Shown here piece by piece: positions 1 to 5,806 of a DNA stretch of 5,806 nt. Source of the stretch: an uncultured Bacteroidota bacterium. GTDB taxonomy: Bacteria > Bacteroidota > Bacteroidia > Chitinophagales > Chitinophagaceae. A program made the position numbers and the translations under genes. The stretch covers positions 1-5,806 of the forward strand of contig CAIRSV010000296.1 in the NCBI GenBank assembly GCA_903881265.1, in the 5' to 3' direction. Below the pieces are notes generated by a model. The model was not told the DNA's origin, made no database searches, and saw only the letters and a program-made list of their open reading frames with translations. The number at the start of each line of letters is the position of its first letter. Within the stretch, counting starts at the first letter, position 1.

Positions 1-101
1 CTGAAAACACTAGCGTTGAGTTGGGGAATTTATCGGCAGGTATTTATTTGTTCAGTGTAGGAGAAAATGTGAAACAGACATTTAAAGTAATCAAGGAATA
101 A
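1..101 (+). CDS. C-terminal end of a T9SS-secreted protein (5' end outside the window)
   Basis: This is the last 32 codons of a gene that begins before the window; the first complete codon is at position 3 and the TAA stop at 99-101. The visible residues include LGNLSAGIYLFSV and end in QTFKVIKE. That is the typical final part of the Por/type IX secretion type A sorting domain: a 'L..L..G.Y.v.v' beta strand, a turn, then a short strand with basic residues near the end. In Bacteroidota this domain guides an exported protein through the T9SS in the outer membrane and is normally removed on the way to the surface or medium. Nothing can be said of the protein's main activity because that part is missing. 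A second in-frame stop follows at 111-113. No T-rich terminator is visible directly after the gene. Confidence 0.85.
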   Translation, partial: ENTSVELGNLSAGIYLFSVGENVKQTFKVIKE

Positions 102-115
102 GCCAGCCCTTAACA

Positions 116-174
116 GCGTGCAAGCGCCATAATCCTGCCGCAGGCGCAACACAGGGTTACGAGCGCCTGCACGC
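116..174. repeat. GC-rich imperfect inverted repeat / hairpin between two sorting-domain genes
   Basis: Positions 116-127 (GCGTGCAAGCGC) pair with 163-174 (GCGCCTGCACGC) over 12 positions with one A-C mismatch. After a small internal loop, 130-137 (TAATCCTG) pairs with 152-159 (CAGGGTTA) over 8 positions with one G-T wobble. The apical loop is 14 nt. An alternative fold pairs 140-147 (GCAGGCGC) perfectly with 163-170. By my count 39 of the 59 bases are G or C (66%), clearly richer than the AT-leaning flanks. No T-run follows, so it is not a standard intrinsic terminator. It could be a REP- or MITE-like element, a recombination-site remnant or an RNA structure. The fold is read from the sequence; the element class is not known. 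No second copy is seen in this window. Confidence 0.55.
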
Positions 175-203
175 AAACCGGTACTTCTGTAAAAGATGCA
201 CAA

Positions 204-770
204 GTGTTCTTATATGAAGTAGATGGCTCTACCACGATGGCCGATTTGCAAGGTACTACATTAGATACTCAAGGCGATTGGATAACAGGAACTACTCATC
301 CTATTTGTAATGAAACCTCAACAGGTACTGTGATAAATAAGTTTCTTGCACCCGGTACAACTTCGTATGGTGTGCCTGCTGTGTTTGTGGTTTGCAGCGA
401 TAAAAAGCTGTATAAGATAAGTACAGGAATAACGACTGAGCCAGGACTTAGAAGTTATATCGCGCAAAAATGCGGCGTGGGACCTTTAGCAAATGAAGAA
501 GTGATGGATATCGATTTCTCTTACAATGTGTATCCTAATCCTGCTTCATCAAAAACAATCATTCATTTAAACTTAGATAAGTCGAATACAGTTTCATATG
601 CTGTAACTAACTCATTAGGACAACTTGTTTATTCAGCACCTCAGCTGAATTTGGTTACGGGCACTAAAGACATCGAAATCAATACGACGGCTTGGGCTGA
701 TGGTATGTATTTTATGAACCTTCAAGTCGGAAACAGAAATGTAAAAACCAAATTGGTTATCGCTCATTAA
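204..770 (+). CDS. T9SS sorting-domain protein fragment, probably missing its 5' end
   Basis: The reading frame is open from 114 to the stop at 768-770. It has no ATG or signal peptide at its front; the earliest usable start is GTG at 204, giving 188 residues. The first ~95 residues (three Cys at 35, 64 and 90) match no family I recognise. The C-terminal part is a clear Por/T9SS type A sorting domain: YNVYPNP at 107-113, NSLGQLVY near 126-133, DGMYF at 166-170, and a basic tail ending KTKLVIAH. A T9SS cargo needs an N-terminal Sec signal, so a protein starting at 204 should not be exported. I infer that this is the 3' part of a larger secreted protein whose front was lost. The frame begins inside the GC-rich hairpin at 116-174 and is in phase with the gene ending at 101. 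Alternatives are an assembly join or a rare undetected start. A strong terminator hairpin follows. Confidence 0.6.
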   Translation: MFLYEVDGSTTMADLQGTTLDTQGDWITGTTHPICNETSTGTVINKFLAPGTTSYGVPAVFVVCSDKKLYKISTGITTEPGLRSYIAQKCGVGPLANEEVMDIDFSYNVYPNPASSKTIIHLNLDKSNTVSYAVTNSLGQLVYSAPQLNLVTGTKDIEINTTAWADGMYFMNLQVGNRNVKTKLVIAH

Positions 771-787
771 TCGAAGCATCAATTTTT

Positions 788-828
788 TTAGAAAGAGCAA
801 GGTCAATTCCTTGCTCTTTCTAATTTTA
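788..828 (+). terminator. Intrinsic terminator-like hairpin after the sorting-domain fragment
   Basis: Positions 788-802 (TTAGAAAGAGCAAGG) are perfectly complementary to 809-823, giving a 15-bp stem with a 6-nt loop (TCAATT). The right arm runs into TTTT at 825-828. It starts 18 nt after the stop codon at 768-770, where a transcript end is expected. The T-tract is short and partly inside the stem, so strength is uncertain. There is no A-run before the stem, so it should not work well for the opposite strand. Confidence 0.75.
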
Positions 829-860
829 GCTACCTTAGTGTTTCAAATGTTGGTTCCCAT

Positions 861-1373
861 ATGTTCAAATTTCATGTACGCGTAAAAATTAGTGTTGTTT
901 GTTTAAGTCTATTCACGCTGCTATCTTGCAGGAGGTGTGAGCAGGCCGATTGTACTGGTTTTGAAACTATCTCACTCAATCTGATTCATTATACTAATGC
1001 CGAATCAGATACCATTATCATTCGCAAGTTTGCCCAACACACCAATTATGCCAATCAACTTGATTCTATTATCGCGCAGGATACCTATTACTCTGGCGAT
1101 ACGATGTATCTTCATTTTGTCGATCGTCAGGCACGTTCTTTAGAGGAATTAAAGAACGATTACGATCTAGAGTTGTATAATCCTTACGATCAGAAAGCGA
1201 TACGGATTTTTGATATTGATCGTGAGCACGCCATGCAAGAAGTCTGTCATGGGGGCTTATTGGGTGGTGGAAATACTTCACTCACCTGCAACAATCGCTT
1301 GCTTGGTTTTAATTATTCGGTCAATACCGGTACCATCAACGCCTCCGCGAATACTCTCTTTGTTACAAAATAA
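861..1373 (+). CDS. Putative lipoprotein of unknown function
   Basis: This gene encodes a 170-residue protein. It begins with a basic n-region (K3, R7, K9), a hydrophobic stretch at about 10-21 and a lipobox LLSC with Cys23 as the predicted lipidated residue. That is the pattern of a signal peptidase II substrate anchored in the inner or outer membrane. The mature part is about 148 residues with further cysteines at 26, 31, 129 and 143. It has a Gly-rich turn (GGLLGGG at 131-137) and a hydrophilic, beta-looking tail. I do not recognise a named domain; small lipoproteins with a C-terminal Cys pair are common in Bacteroidota. ATG 861 is chosen because the signal peptide follows directly. No good Shine-Dalgarno sequence is present, which is usual in this phylum. 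The next gene starts 5 nt after its stop, so the two are probably co-transcribed. Confidence 0.75.
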   Translation: MFKFHVRVKISVVCLSLFTLLSCRRCEQADCTGFETISLNLIHYTNAESDTIIIRKFAQHTNYANQLDSIIAQDTYYSGDTMYLHFVDRQARSLEELKNDYDLELYNPYDQKAIRIFDIDREHAMQEVCHGGLLGGGNTSLTCNNRLLGFNYSVNTGTINASANTLFVTK

Positions 1374-1378
1374 AAAGG

Positions 1379-2155
1379 TTGAATCTTCGTCACCCCTTAT
1401 CTGTTTTCATCCTCAAAAGCAACCTGTTCATTTCGCTTTGCGCACTAGCTATGAGTATTGAAACAACCATTATTCTGCACGCAGGTTGGCAGTCGAGTTG
1501 GCAATATGCCTTTGTTTTTTTTGCAACGCTGAGCAGTTATAATCTATATTATATTAAGTCGACAGCTTTTTCTTATCACGGTATGCTGACGATATTCGGA
1601 ATAGTAGGCTCTATCTTGTCCTTGATGATGATGCCCGCTATTCCATATGTTTACTTAGTGTTGATTGCTATCTTATCAGTACTTTATCTCTTGCCTGTGT
1701 TTGTTTCGTTTCGTAAGTCGAGTAGTTATTCTTTTCAACGCCTGCTCATTCTTGTTTTGGTCTGGGTGCTGTTTACGTTTCAATTTCAATCGCCACACCA
1801 CGTCATAGACCTGCGCTATGGCCTTTTGCTTTTATATCGCATACTACTGCTCAGTCATTTGTGTGTCTTATTTTTTATTCGTGATGAACGCAATCAAACG
1901 TATAAAAGGATGGCCACTATTGCTTGCATCCCACTTGGAGTGTTACAACTAGTCGTTTCTATATTCATTATGTTGCAAGGCGATTTAATGCTTGCATTCA
2001 TTTATATATTCATCACCTTACTGACGAGCAGGGTCAGCAGGTATGTTAGAGTTACGTCAACGTCAACGTCAACGCTTTATTACTTATTTTTTGTCGATGG
2101 AATTATGCTATTACAAAGTGCCTTTGTTGTACTTACATTGGTATGCACATCTTGA
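1379..2155 (+). CDS. UbiA-like polytopic membrane protein with degraded catalytic motifs
   Basis: This protein of up to 258 residues is almost entirely hydrophobic, with about 8-9 membrane spans (roughly 14-34, 41-58, 68-86, 89-109, 120-136, 145-167, 177-199, 202-217 and 234-256). The layout resembles the UbiA prenyltransferase superfamily. ATLSSYNLYYIK (49-60) sits where UbiA has its first Asp-rich NxxxDxxxD motif, and FFIRDERNQ (165-173) looks like the second, usually FDIRD..xD. Here the Asp residues of the first motif are absent and the leading Asp of the second is Phe166, while I167-R168-D169 remain. It may therefore not be an active prenyltransferase. The TTG start at 1379 is favoured because LKSNLFISLCALAMSIET looks like family sequence; ATG 1451 (residue 25) would remove most of the first span. 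AAAAAGG lies directly against the TTG, too close for ideal spacing, so coupling to the upstream lipoprotein gene is likely. The family assignment is from memory of motifs, not a search. Confidence 0.7.
   Translation: MNLRHPLSVFILKSNLFISLCALAMSIETTIILHAGWQSSWQYAFVFFATLSSYNLYYIKSTAFSYHGMLTIFGIVGSILSLMMMPAIPYVYLVLIAILSVLYLLPVFVSFRKSSSYSFQRLLILVLVWVLFTFQFQSPHHVIDLRYGLLLLYRILLLSHLCVLFFIRDERNQTYKRMATIACIPLGVLQLVVSIFIMLQGDLMLAFIYIFITLLTSRVSRYVRVTSTSTSTLYYLFFVDGIMLLQSAFVVLTLVCTS
2054..2074 (+). repeat. Short tandem repeat, 6-bp unit ACGTCA, 3.5 copies
   Basis: ACGTCA is repeated three times and followed by ACG. It lies inside the UbiA-like gene and encodes alternating Thr-Ser (residues 226-232), in a loop before the last membrane span. 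A change in copy number would add or remove Thr-Ser pairs without shifting the frame. Confidence 0.8.
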
Positions 2156-2289
2156 ATCGGCAGTAGAACAACAACGCATCATTCATGCCGTAATTGAAAT
2201 GACGTAGTTCATAACATCCACGTATTTTTATCGTCGCTAAACCTTTACATTGCAGCCTTTCCAAAGTACTTTTACCGAAATTAAAAAAA

Positions 2290-3945
2290 ATGAAAACCTG
2301 CTTATCCCTTTTACTGAGTCTTTTTTGTATGACTGGTATCTTGGCTCAGAAAACTGATTCGCCTGTAAAAATGATGCAATCCAACGATTTCGAATCGCCT
2401 GGCAGGCACGAAATACTATCTCCAATTCCTTACGGAGAAAAAGGAATACTTCAGGTGAATAACAAAGGCGTTAGCTCATTTAATTTTCAACTATTTTCCA
2501 ATAAACTTACATTGATCAAGGAAAATACAGTGGAGCCTGAAGATAAATTGAGCGAAAGGGCTGGCTATCCAAGTTTTGTTAAAATCGGCGATAAAAGTTA
2601 CTTGTTTGTGCGCGACGTATACAGAGACCGCGACAAGGAAGGCGTTTCTTGTTTAGAATTTAATATTGATAAATTAAATTTTGAACCTAAAGCCAAGAAA
2701 TTGTTCGAATCGTCTGATAAGGTGGCCTATAATGGACTCTTTGGTTTTTCGGATGAAAGTTTTGTCGATGATAATAATATCAGTTTCGGTTCATATAAAA
2801 TGGATATTTCTAAAAACAAGAAAACAGTGCTTTTTACGTATCGACTTCGTCCAGAAAAACGAAACGATCGGTTGAATAATGATGTCATTGGTATGCAGCT
2901 TTTTGATCAGGATATGAATAAAATTTGGGGTGATGAAATGCGTATGCCATACACGGAAGCTAAAATGGATAATCTCTCCTTTATTGTTTCTGATGATGCA
3001 AAAGTCTATATCCTGTCGCGCGTGTATGAAGGAGAAACACCGCGTGAGAAAAGAGATCGTAAGTTGCCCAATTATCATCTTGAATTATTGATTTATGAAA
3101 AAGGGAAGCCGACACCTGATATTGTTCAAATCAAATTAAATAATCTTGTGCCTAAATCCGCCTATTTATTTGAAACAGAAAAAGGCGAGATTTTATTGGG
3201 TGGTTTTTATGCCAAATCACTCATCAAACCTACGGACGGTGCGTTTGTGTTGCAATTGGATAAATCAACAAAAACAACTAGCATACTCAATGGCGGCTTG
3301 TTTGAAATTCCAGCCGAATTAATTCGTGCCAATACAAGTGGACGCGAAGCAAGACAACTTGAGCGCAAGGAACGCAAGGATGATGAAGGTGATATCGGCG
3401 TTGATAATTTGGTGATCCGTTCGATTTATGTGATTAATGATGGCACTATTCTGCTAACAGCCGAGCAATATCGAGTGGTGACACGCACGATGACCTACAG
3501 CACAGGTAACGGCGGTATGTCTACGCGCACCACATATGATACCTACGCTGATGATATTTATGTGATTAGCGCGACACCTGATGGCAAAAGTTGGGTTCGA
3601 AAAATTCCAAAGGCGCAGCATAGTAATGATTATTCAGGGGCTGAACTTTCGTATAGCTCCATCTTCGCGAAGAACAATCTATATGTTTTTTATACCGACA
3701 ATAAAAAGAATCTTGACCTGAAAAATGATGAATCGCCAAAAACACATCAGCAAGGTCGTGGCGGTTATTTGGCCTGTGTGTCGTTTGATAAAAAAGGAGA
3801 AATGAAAAAACACCTTTTAGGGGAGATTGATGAATTTGAAACCAATTTTTTTATACGCCGCTTTGTGAAAGGGGATAACGATAATTTAATTTACACGGCT
3901 CGCAAACGAAGGAAAAATTCAATGATATCGATTGGTATTCAATAA
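2290..3945 (+). CDS. Secreted or periplasmic protein of unknown function (551 aa)
   Basis: The protein starts with a clear Sec signal peptide: K2, a hydrophobic core at 4-18, and a probable cut after Ala19 (GILA|QK), a very common Bacteroidota style. No lipobox, later membrane span or C-terminal T9SS sorting domain is visible, so a periplasmic or surface-associated location is likely. The mature part is rich in short beta-strand-like segments with recurring aromatic and Asp/Gly turns, for example KSYLFVRD, VYILSRVYEG and DDIYVISATPDG (421-432). This suggests a beta-propeller or other all-beta fold, but I cannot assign a family. A strongly charged stretch lies near 350-368 (LERKERKDDEGD), probably a surface loop or linker. 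ATG 2290 is preferred because the signal peptide begins there; upstream is A-rich with no clear Shine-Dalgarno sequence. The 134-nt gap before it suggests its own promoter, though I found no strong match. Tandem stops TAA TAG end the gene. Confidence 0.8.
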   Translation: MKTCLSLLLSLFCMTGILAQKTDSPVKMMQSNDFESPGRHEILSPIPYGEKGILQVNNKGVSSFNFQLFSNKLTLIKENTVEPEDKLSERAGYPSFVKIGDKSYLFVRDVYRDRDKEGVSCLEFNIDKLNFEPKAKKLFESSDKVAYNGLFGFSDESFVDDNNISFGSYKMDISKNKKTVLFTYRLRPEKRNDRLNNDVIGMQLFDQDMNKIWGDEMRMPYTEAKMDNLSFIVSDDAKVYILSRVYEGETPREKRDRKLPNYHLELLIYEKGKPTPDIVQIKLNNLVPKSAYLFETEKGEILLGGFYAKSLIKPTDGAFVLQLDKSTKTTSILNGGLFEIPAELIRANTSGREARQLERKERKDDEGDIGVDNLVIRSIYVINDGTILLTAEQYRVVTRTMTYSTGNGGMSTRTTYDTYADDIYVISATPDGKSWVRKIPKAQHSNDYSGAELSYSSIFAKNNLYVFYTDNKKNLDLKNDESPKTHQQGRGGYLACVSFDKKGEMKKHLLGEIDEFETNFFIRRFVKGDNDNLIYTARKRRKNSMISIGIQ

Positions 3946-4027
3946 TAGCCTAAAAGAGGTCTATTCAATCACGGTTTGATTTGTGACAACACCGCTGTTG
4001 CCGCTCCGCATTAGTTTAGAAAGTAGT

Positions 4028-4066
4028 GTATATCTGACGCATAGAATATTGGATATACTAAAGTAT
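4028..4066. promoter_or_regulatory. Inverted repeats overlapping the purL promoter (possible operator)
   Basis: GTATATC (4028-4034) is repeated inverted as GATATAC (4052-4058), 17 nt apart. A second overlapping palindrome, ATACT-AA-AGTAT, lies at 4055-4066. Both sit around the candidate -33 element and the spacer of the purL promoter, where a repressor could block RNA polymerase. The repeats are short and AT-rich, so chance is a real alternative. Confidence 0.25.
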
Positions 4067-4080
4067 CTACCTTATTTTTG
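4049..4080 (+). promoter_or_regulatory. Bacteroidota-type promoter for purL
   Basis: TATTTTTG (4073-4080) matches the Bacteroidota -7 consensus TAnnTTTG exactly. TTG at 4049-4051 lies 21 nt upstream, within the usual spacing for the -33 element. Transcription would then start around 4085-4090, leaving a leader of about 10-15 nt before the purL ATG at 4100. Confidence 0.6.
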
Positions 4081-4099
4081 CGCCTCAATATAATCGTAT

Positions 4100-5806
4100 A
4101 TGCAAGAAGCAACGCTCGAACAGGCAAAGAAATTAGGCCTCACTGAACAAGAATTTGAAGCCATAAAAAAAGTATTAGGCCGCACGCCTAATTTTACTGA
4201 AACCGCTGTATACAGTGTGATGTGGAGCGAACATTGCAGTTACAAGAATTCGATCAAGTGGCTGAAGACCTTGCCTAAAGACGGTTCTAAAGTATTGGCA
4301 AAGGCCGGTGAGGAAAACGCTGGCTTGATTGATATCGGCGGTGGCTGGGCTTGTAGTTTTAAAATTGAATCACATAATCATCCGTCTGCTATCGAACCAT
4401 TTCAGGGTGCTGCAACCGGTGTAGGCGGTATTCACCGCGATATTTTTACGATGGGCGCCCGACCAATAGCGACACTGAATTCACTTCGATTCGGGAATAT
4501 CAATGATGACAAGACGAAACATCTATTGAAAGGTGTGGTGAAAGGAATTAGTCATTACGGTAATTGTTTTGGTGTGCCTACTGTCGGCGGTGAAGTTTAT
4601 TTTGAAGATTGCTATAGCACCAACCCCTTGGTGAATGCGATGAGCGTAGGTGTGATGAAAACGGGCAAAACGATTTCAGCCACTTCATATGGTGAAGGGA
4701 ATCCTGTGTTTATCGTTGGTAGTGATACTGGCAAAGATGGTATCGGTGGCGCAAGTTTTGCCAGCGCTGATATTAGCGAAGACAGCGCCAAGGATTTGCC
4801 GGCCGTGCAGGTAGGTGATCCGTTTCAAGAGAAAAAATTATTAGAAGCTTGTATGGAGTTGGCTGAGACAGACAGCTTCATCGGTATGCAAGATATGGGT
4901 GCAGCAGGTATTGCGTGCAGCACAAGTGAGATGAGCGCGAAAGGCGAACATGGTATGATTATTCATCTCGACAAAGTACCTACCCGTCAGAAAAATATGA
5001 AAGCATGGGAAATGTTGCTGAGTGAAAGCCAGGAACGTATGCTGATCGTGGTAAAAAAAGGATATGAAAAAACAGTCACTGATATTTTCGATAAGTGGGA
5101 TATTCATTGTGAGAATATCGGCGAAGTGACCAAGGATCCGATGTTGAAATTTTATATGCACGATGAATTGGTTGCCGAGATACCTGCCGAAAGTTTGGTG
5201 CTAGGTGGCGGTGCGCCAGTGTATGAACGTGAGTACACCGAGCCTACATATTTTGCACAACGGGATCAGTTTTCGATCGATACGGTGGCCATTCCTGCAG
5301 ATATGAAAGCTGTTGCCGAAAAATTAATCACCTTGCCTAACATCGCCAGCAAACGTTGGGTGTATAATCAATACGACAGTATGGTAGGTACCGCCAATAC
5401 TAGCACCAATGCGCCAAGTGACGCTGCCGTGGTTTGGGTGAAAGAAACAGAAAAAGGAATTGCCTGTACGGTCGATTGTAACAGCCGCTACGTGCACGCC
5501 GATCCGAAGACAGGCGGTATGATAGCCGTCTTTGAGGCCGCTCGTAACATCGTTTGTAGCGGCGCCATGCCAAGCGCCATCACCAATTGCCTGAATTTCG
5601 GAAATCCTTATAATCCTGAAGTGTATTATCAATTTGTTTATGCCTTGAAAGGAATGAGTGAGGCTTGTATCAAATTGGATACGCCGGTGACAGGAGGTAA
5701 TGTGAGCTTTTATAATCAGTCGCCTGATGGTGCGGTTTACCCGACACCAACCATTGGTATGGTCGGTATCATTGAAGATATTAGTAAACGAATGACCATG
5801 GATTTC
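4100..5806 (+). CDS. purL: Phosphoribosylformylglycinamidine synthase subunit II, 3' end cut by window
   Basis: PurL makes FGAM from FGAR, ATP and ammonia, the fourth step of de novo IMP synthesis in the cytoplasm. Glutamine-derived ammonia comes from PurQ, with PurS as a third partner. The 569 codons seen show the family motifs in order: MWSEHCSYK (41-49, with the catalytic His45), ESHNHPS (90-96), GAATGVGGIHRD (103-114), DGIGGASF (213-220), QDMGAAG (264-270), LSESQERM (307-314), QYDSMVGT (424-431), then NCLNFGNP and TGGNVSFYN in the second half. The two-fold AIR-synthase-like architecture is therefore visible. The protein starts directly with the short-form N-terminus, without the ~200-residue PurS-like leader of the large fused enzyme, so about 740 residues are expected and roughly 170 are missing beyond the window. 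ATG 4100 agrees with the family start and with the promoter at 4049-4080. No frameshift or missing catalytic residue is seen. Confidence 0.97.
   Translation, partial: MQEATLEQAKKLGLTEQEFEAIKKVLGRTPNFTETAVYSVMWSEHCSYKNSIKWLKTLPKDGSKVLAKAGEENAGLIDIGGGWACSFKIESHNHPSAIEPFQGAATGVGGIHRDIFTMGARPIATLNSLRFGNINDDKTKHLLKGVVKGISHYGNCFGVPTVGGEVYFEDCYSTNPLVNAMSVGVMKTGKTISATSYGEGNPVFIVGSDTGKDGIGGASFASADISEDSAKDLPAVQVGDPFQEKKLLEACMELAETDSFIGMQDMGAAGIACSTSEMSAKGEHGMIIHLDKVPTRQKNMKAWEMLLSESQERMLIVVKKGYEKTVTDIFDKWDIHCENIGEVTKDPMLKFYMHDELVAEIPAESLVLGGGAPVYEREYTEPTYFAQRDQFSIDTVAIPADMKAVAEKLITLPNIASKRWVYNQYDSMVGTANTSTNAPSDAAVVWVKETEKGIACTVDCNSRYVHADPKTGGMIAVFEAARNIVCSGAMPSAITNCLNFGNPYNPEVYYQFVYALKGMSEACIKLDTPVTGGNVSFYNQSPDGAVYPTPTIGMVGIIEDISKRMTMDF

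Noticed and set aside
108..174. Possible integron attC site, because of the bulged hairpin and a CCTTAAC sequence just before it.
   Set aside because: No GTTRRRY core is present at the other end of the stem, the outer boxes do not pair, and there is no integrase or second site in the window.
811..838. Candidate promoter for the lipoprotein gene: TTG (811-813), 17-nt spacer, TACCTTAG (831-838).
   Set aside because: One mismatch in the -7 box, and the TTG lies inside the terminator stem. Too weak to call as a feature.
1069..1461. A minus-strand open frame (1069-1281) and a + frame (1210-1461) overlapping the lipoprotein and membrane-protein genes.
   Set aside because: Both overlap better-supported genes in other frames and show no protein-like features.
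2223..2274. TATTTTTA (2223-2230) and TACTTTTA (2267-2274) as -7 boxes for the 551-residue protein gene.
   Set aside because: Each lacks the final G, and the nearest TTG elements are 26 nt and 14 nt away, outside the usual spacing.
3944..3995. Small hairpins after the 551-residue gene: AATAGCCT/AGG-T-CTATT at 3944-3965, AATCA/TGATT nearby, and CAACA-CCGC-TGTTG.
   Set aside because: The stems are only 5-8 bp, AT-rich or bulged, and none is followed by a T-run, so I do not call a terminator.
4841..5632. Two minus-strand open frames of about 100 codons opposite purL.
   Set aside because: They are antisense shadows of a well-conserved gene, with no signal, motif or start context of their own.

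Overview
The window looks like a stretch of chromosome from a member of the Bacteroidota. Two proteins end in Por/type IX secretion (T9SS) C-terminal sorting domains. Ribosome binding sites are weak. The best promoter, upstream of purL, fits the Bacteroidota TTG / TAnnTTTG pattern. A stand-alone short-form PurL (rather than the fused PurL-PurQ giant seen in many Flavobacteriia and Bacteroides) would suit a Chitinophagia, Sphingobacteriia or Cytophagia-like lineage, but the lineage is an inference. Every gene I can support is on the + strand.

Layout. (1) Positions 1-101 are the last 32 codons of a secreted protein ending in a T9SS sorting domain. (2) Positions 102-203 hold a GC-rich 59-nt imperfect hairpin (116-174). 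The open frame that follows has no convincing start. (3) That frame, to 770, encodes a second protein with a C-terminal sorting domain but no signal peptide, so it looks like a gene that has lost its 5' end. A strong hairpin terminator (788-823) follows. (4) Positions 861-2155 are a likely two-gene operon: a 170-residue lipoprotein and, 5 nt later, an 8-9-span membrane protein that resembles UbiA prenyltransferases with degraded catalytic motifs. (5) Positions 2290-3945 encode a 551-residue secreted protein of unknown function with a clean signal peptide. (6) From 4100 to the window end runs purL, phosphoribosylformylglycinamidine synthase subunit II. It has a good promoter immediately upstream and is cut by the window edge after 569 of about 740 residues.

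The genes do not form one obvious pathway. purL is housekeeping purine biosynthesis. The others are cell-envelope or secreted proteins, most without a known function. I see no CRISPR array, tRNA, rRNA, transposase, phage gene or defence system. The parts most worth a second look are the hairpin at the junction of two sorting-domain genes, the headless fragment behind it, and the UbiA-like protein with altered active-site motifs.
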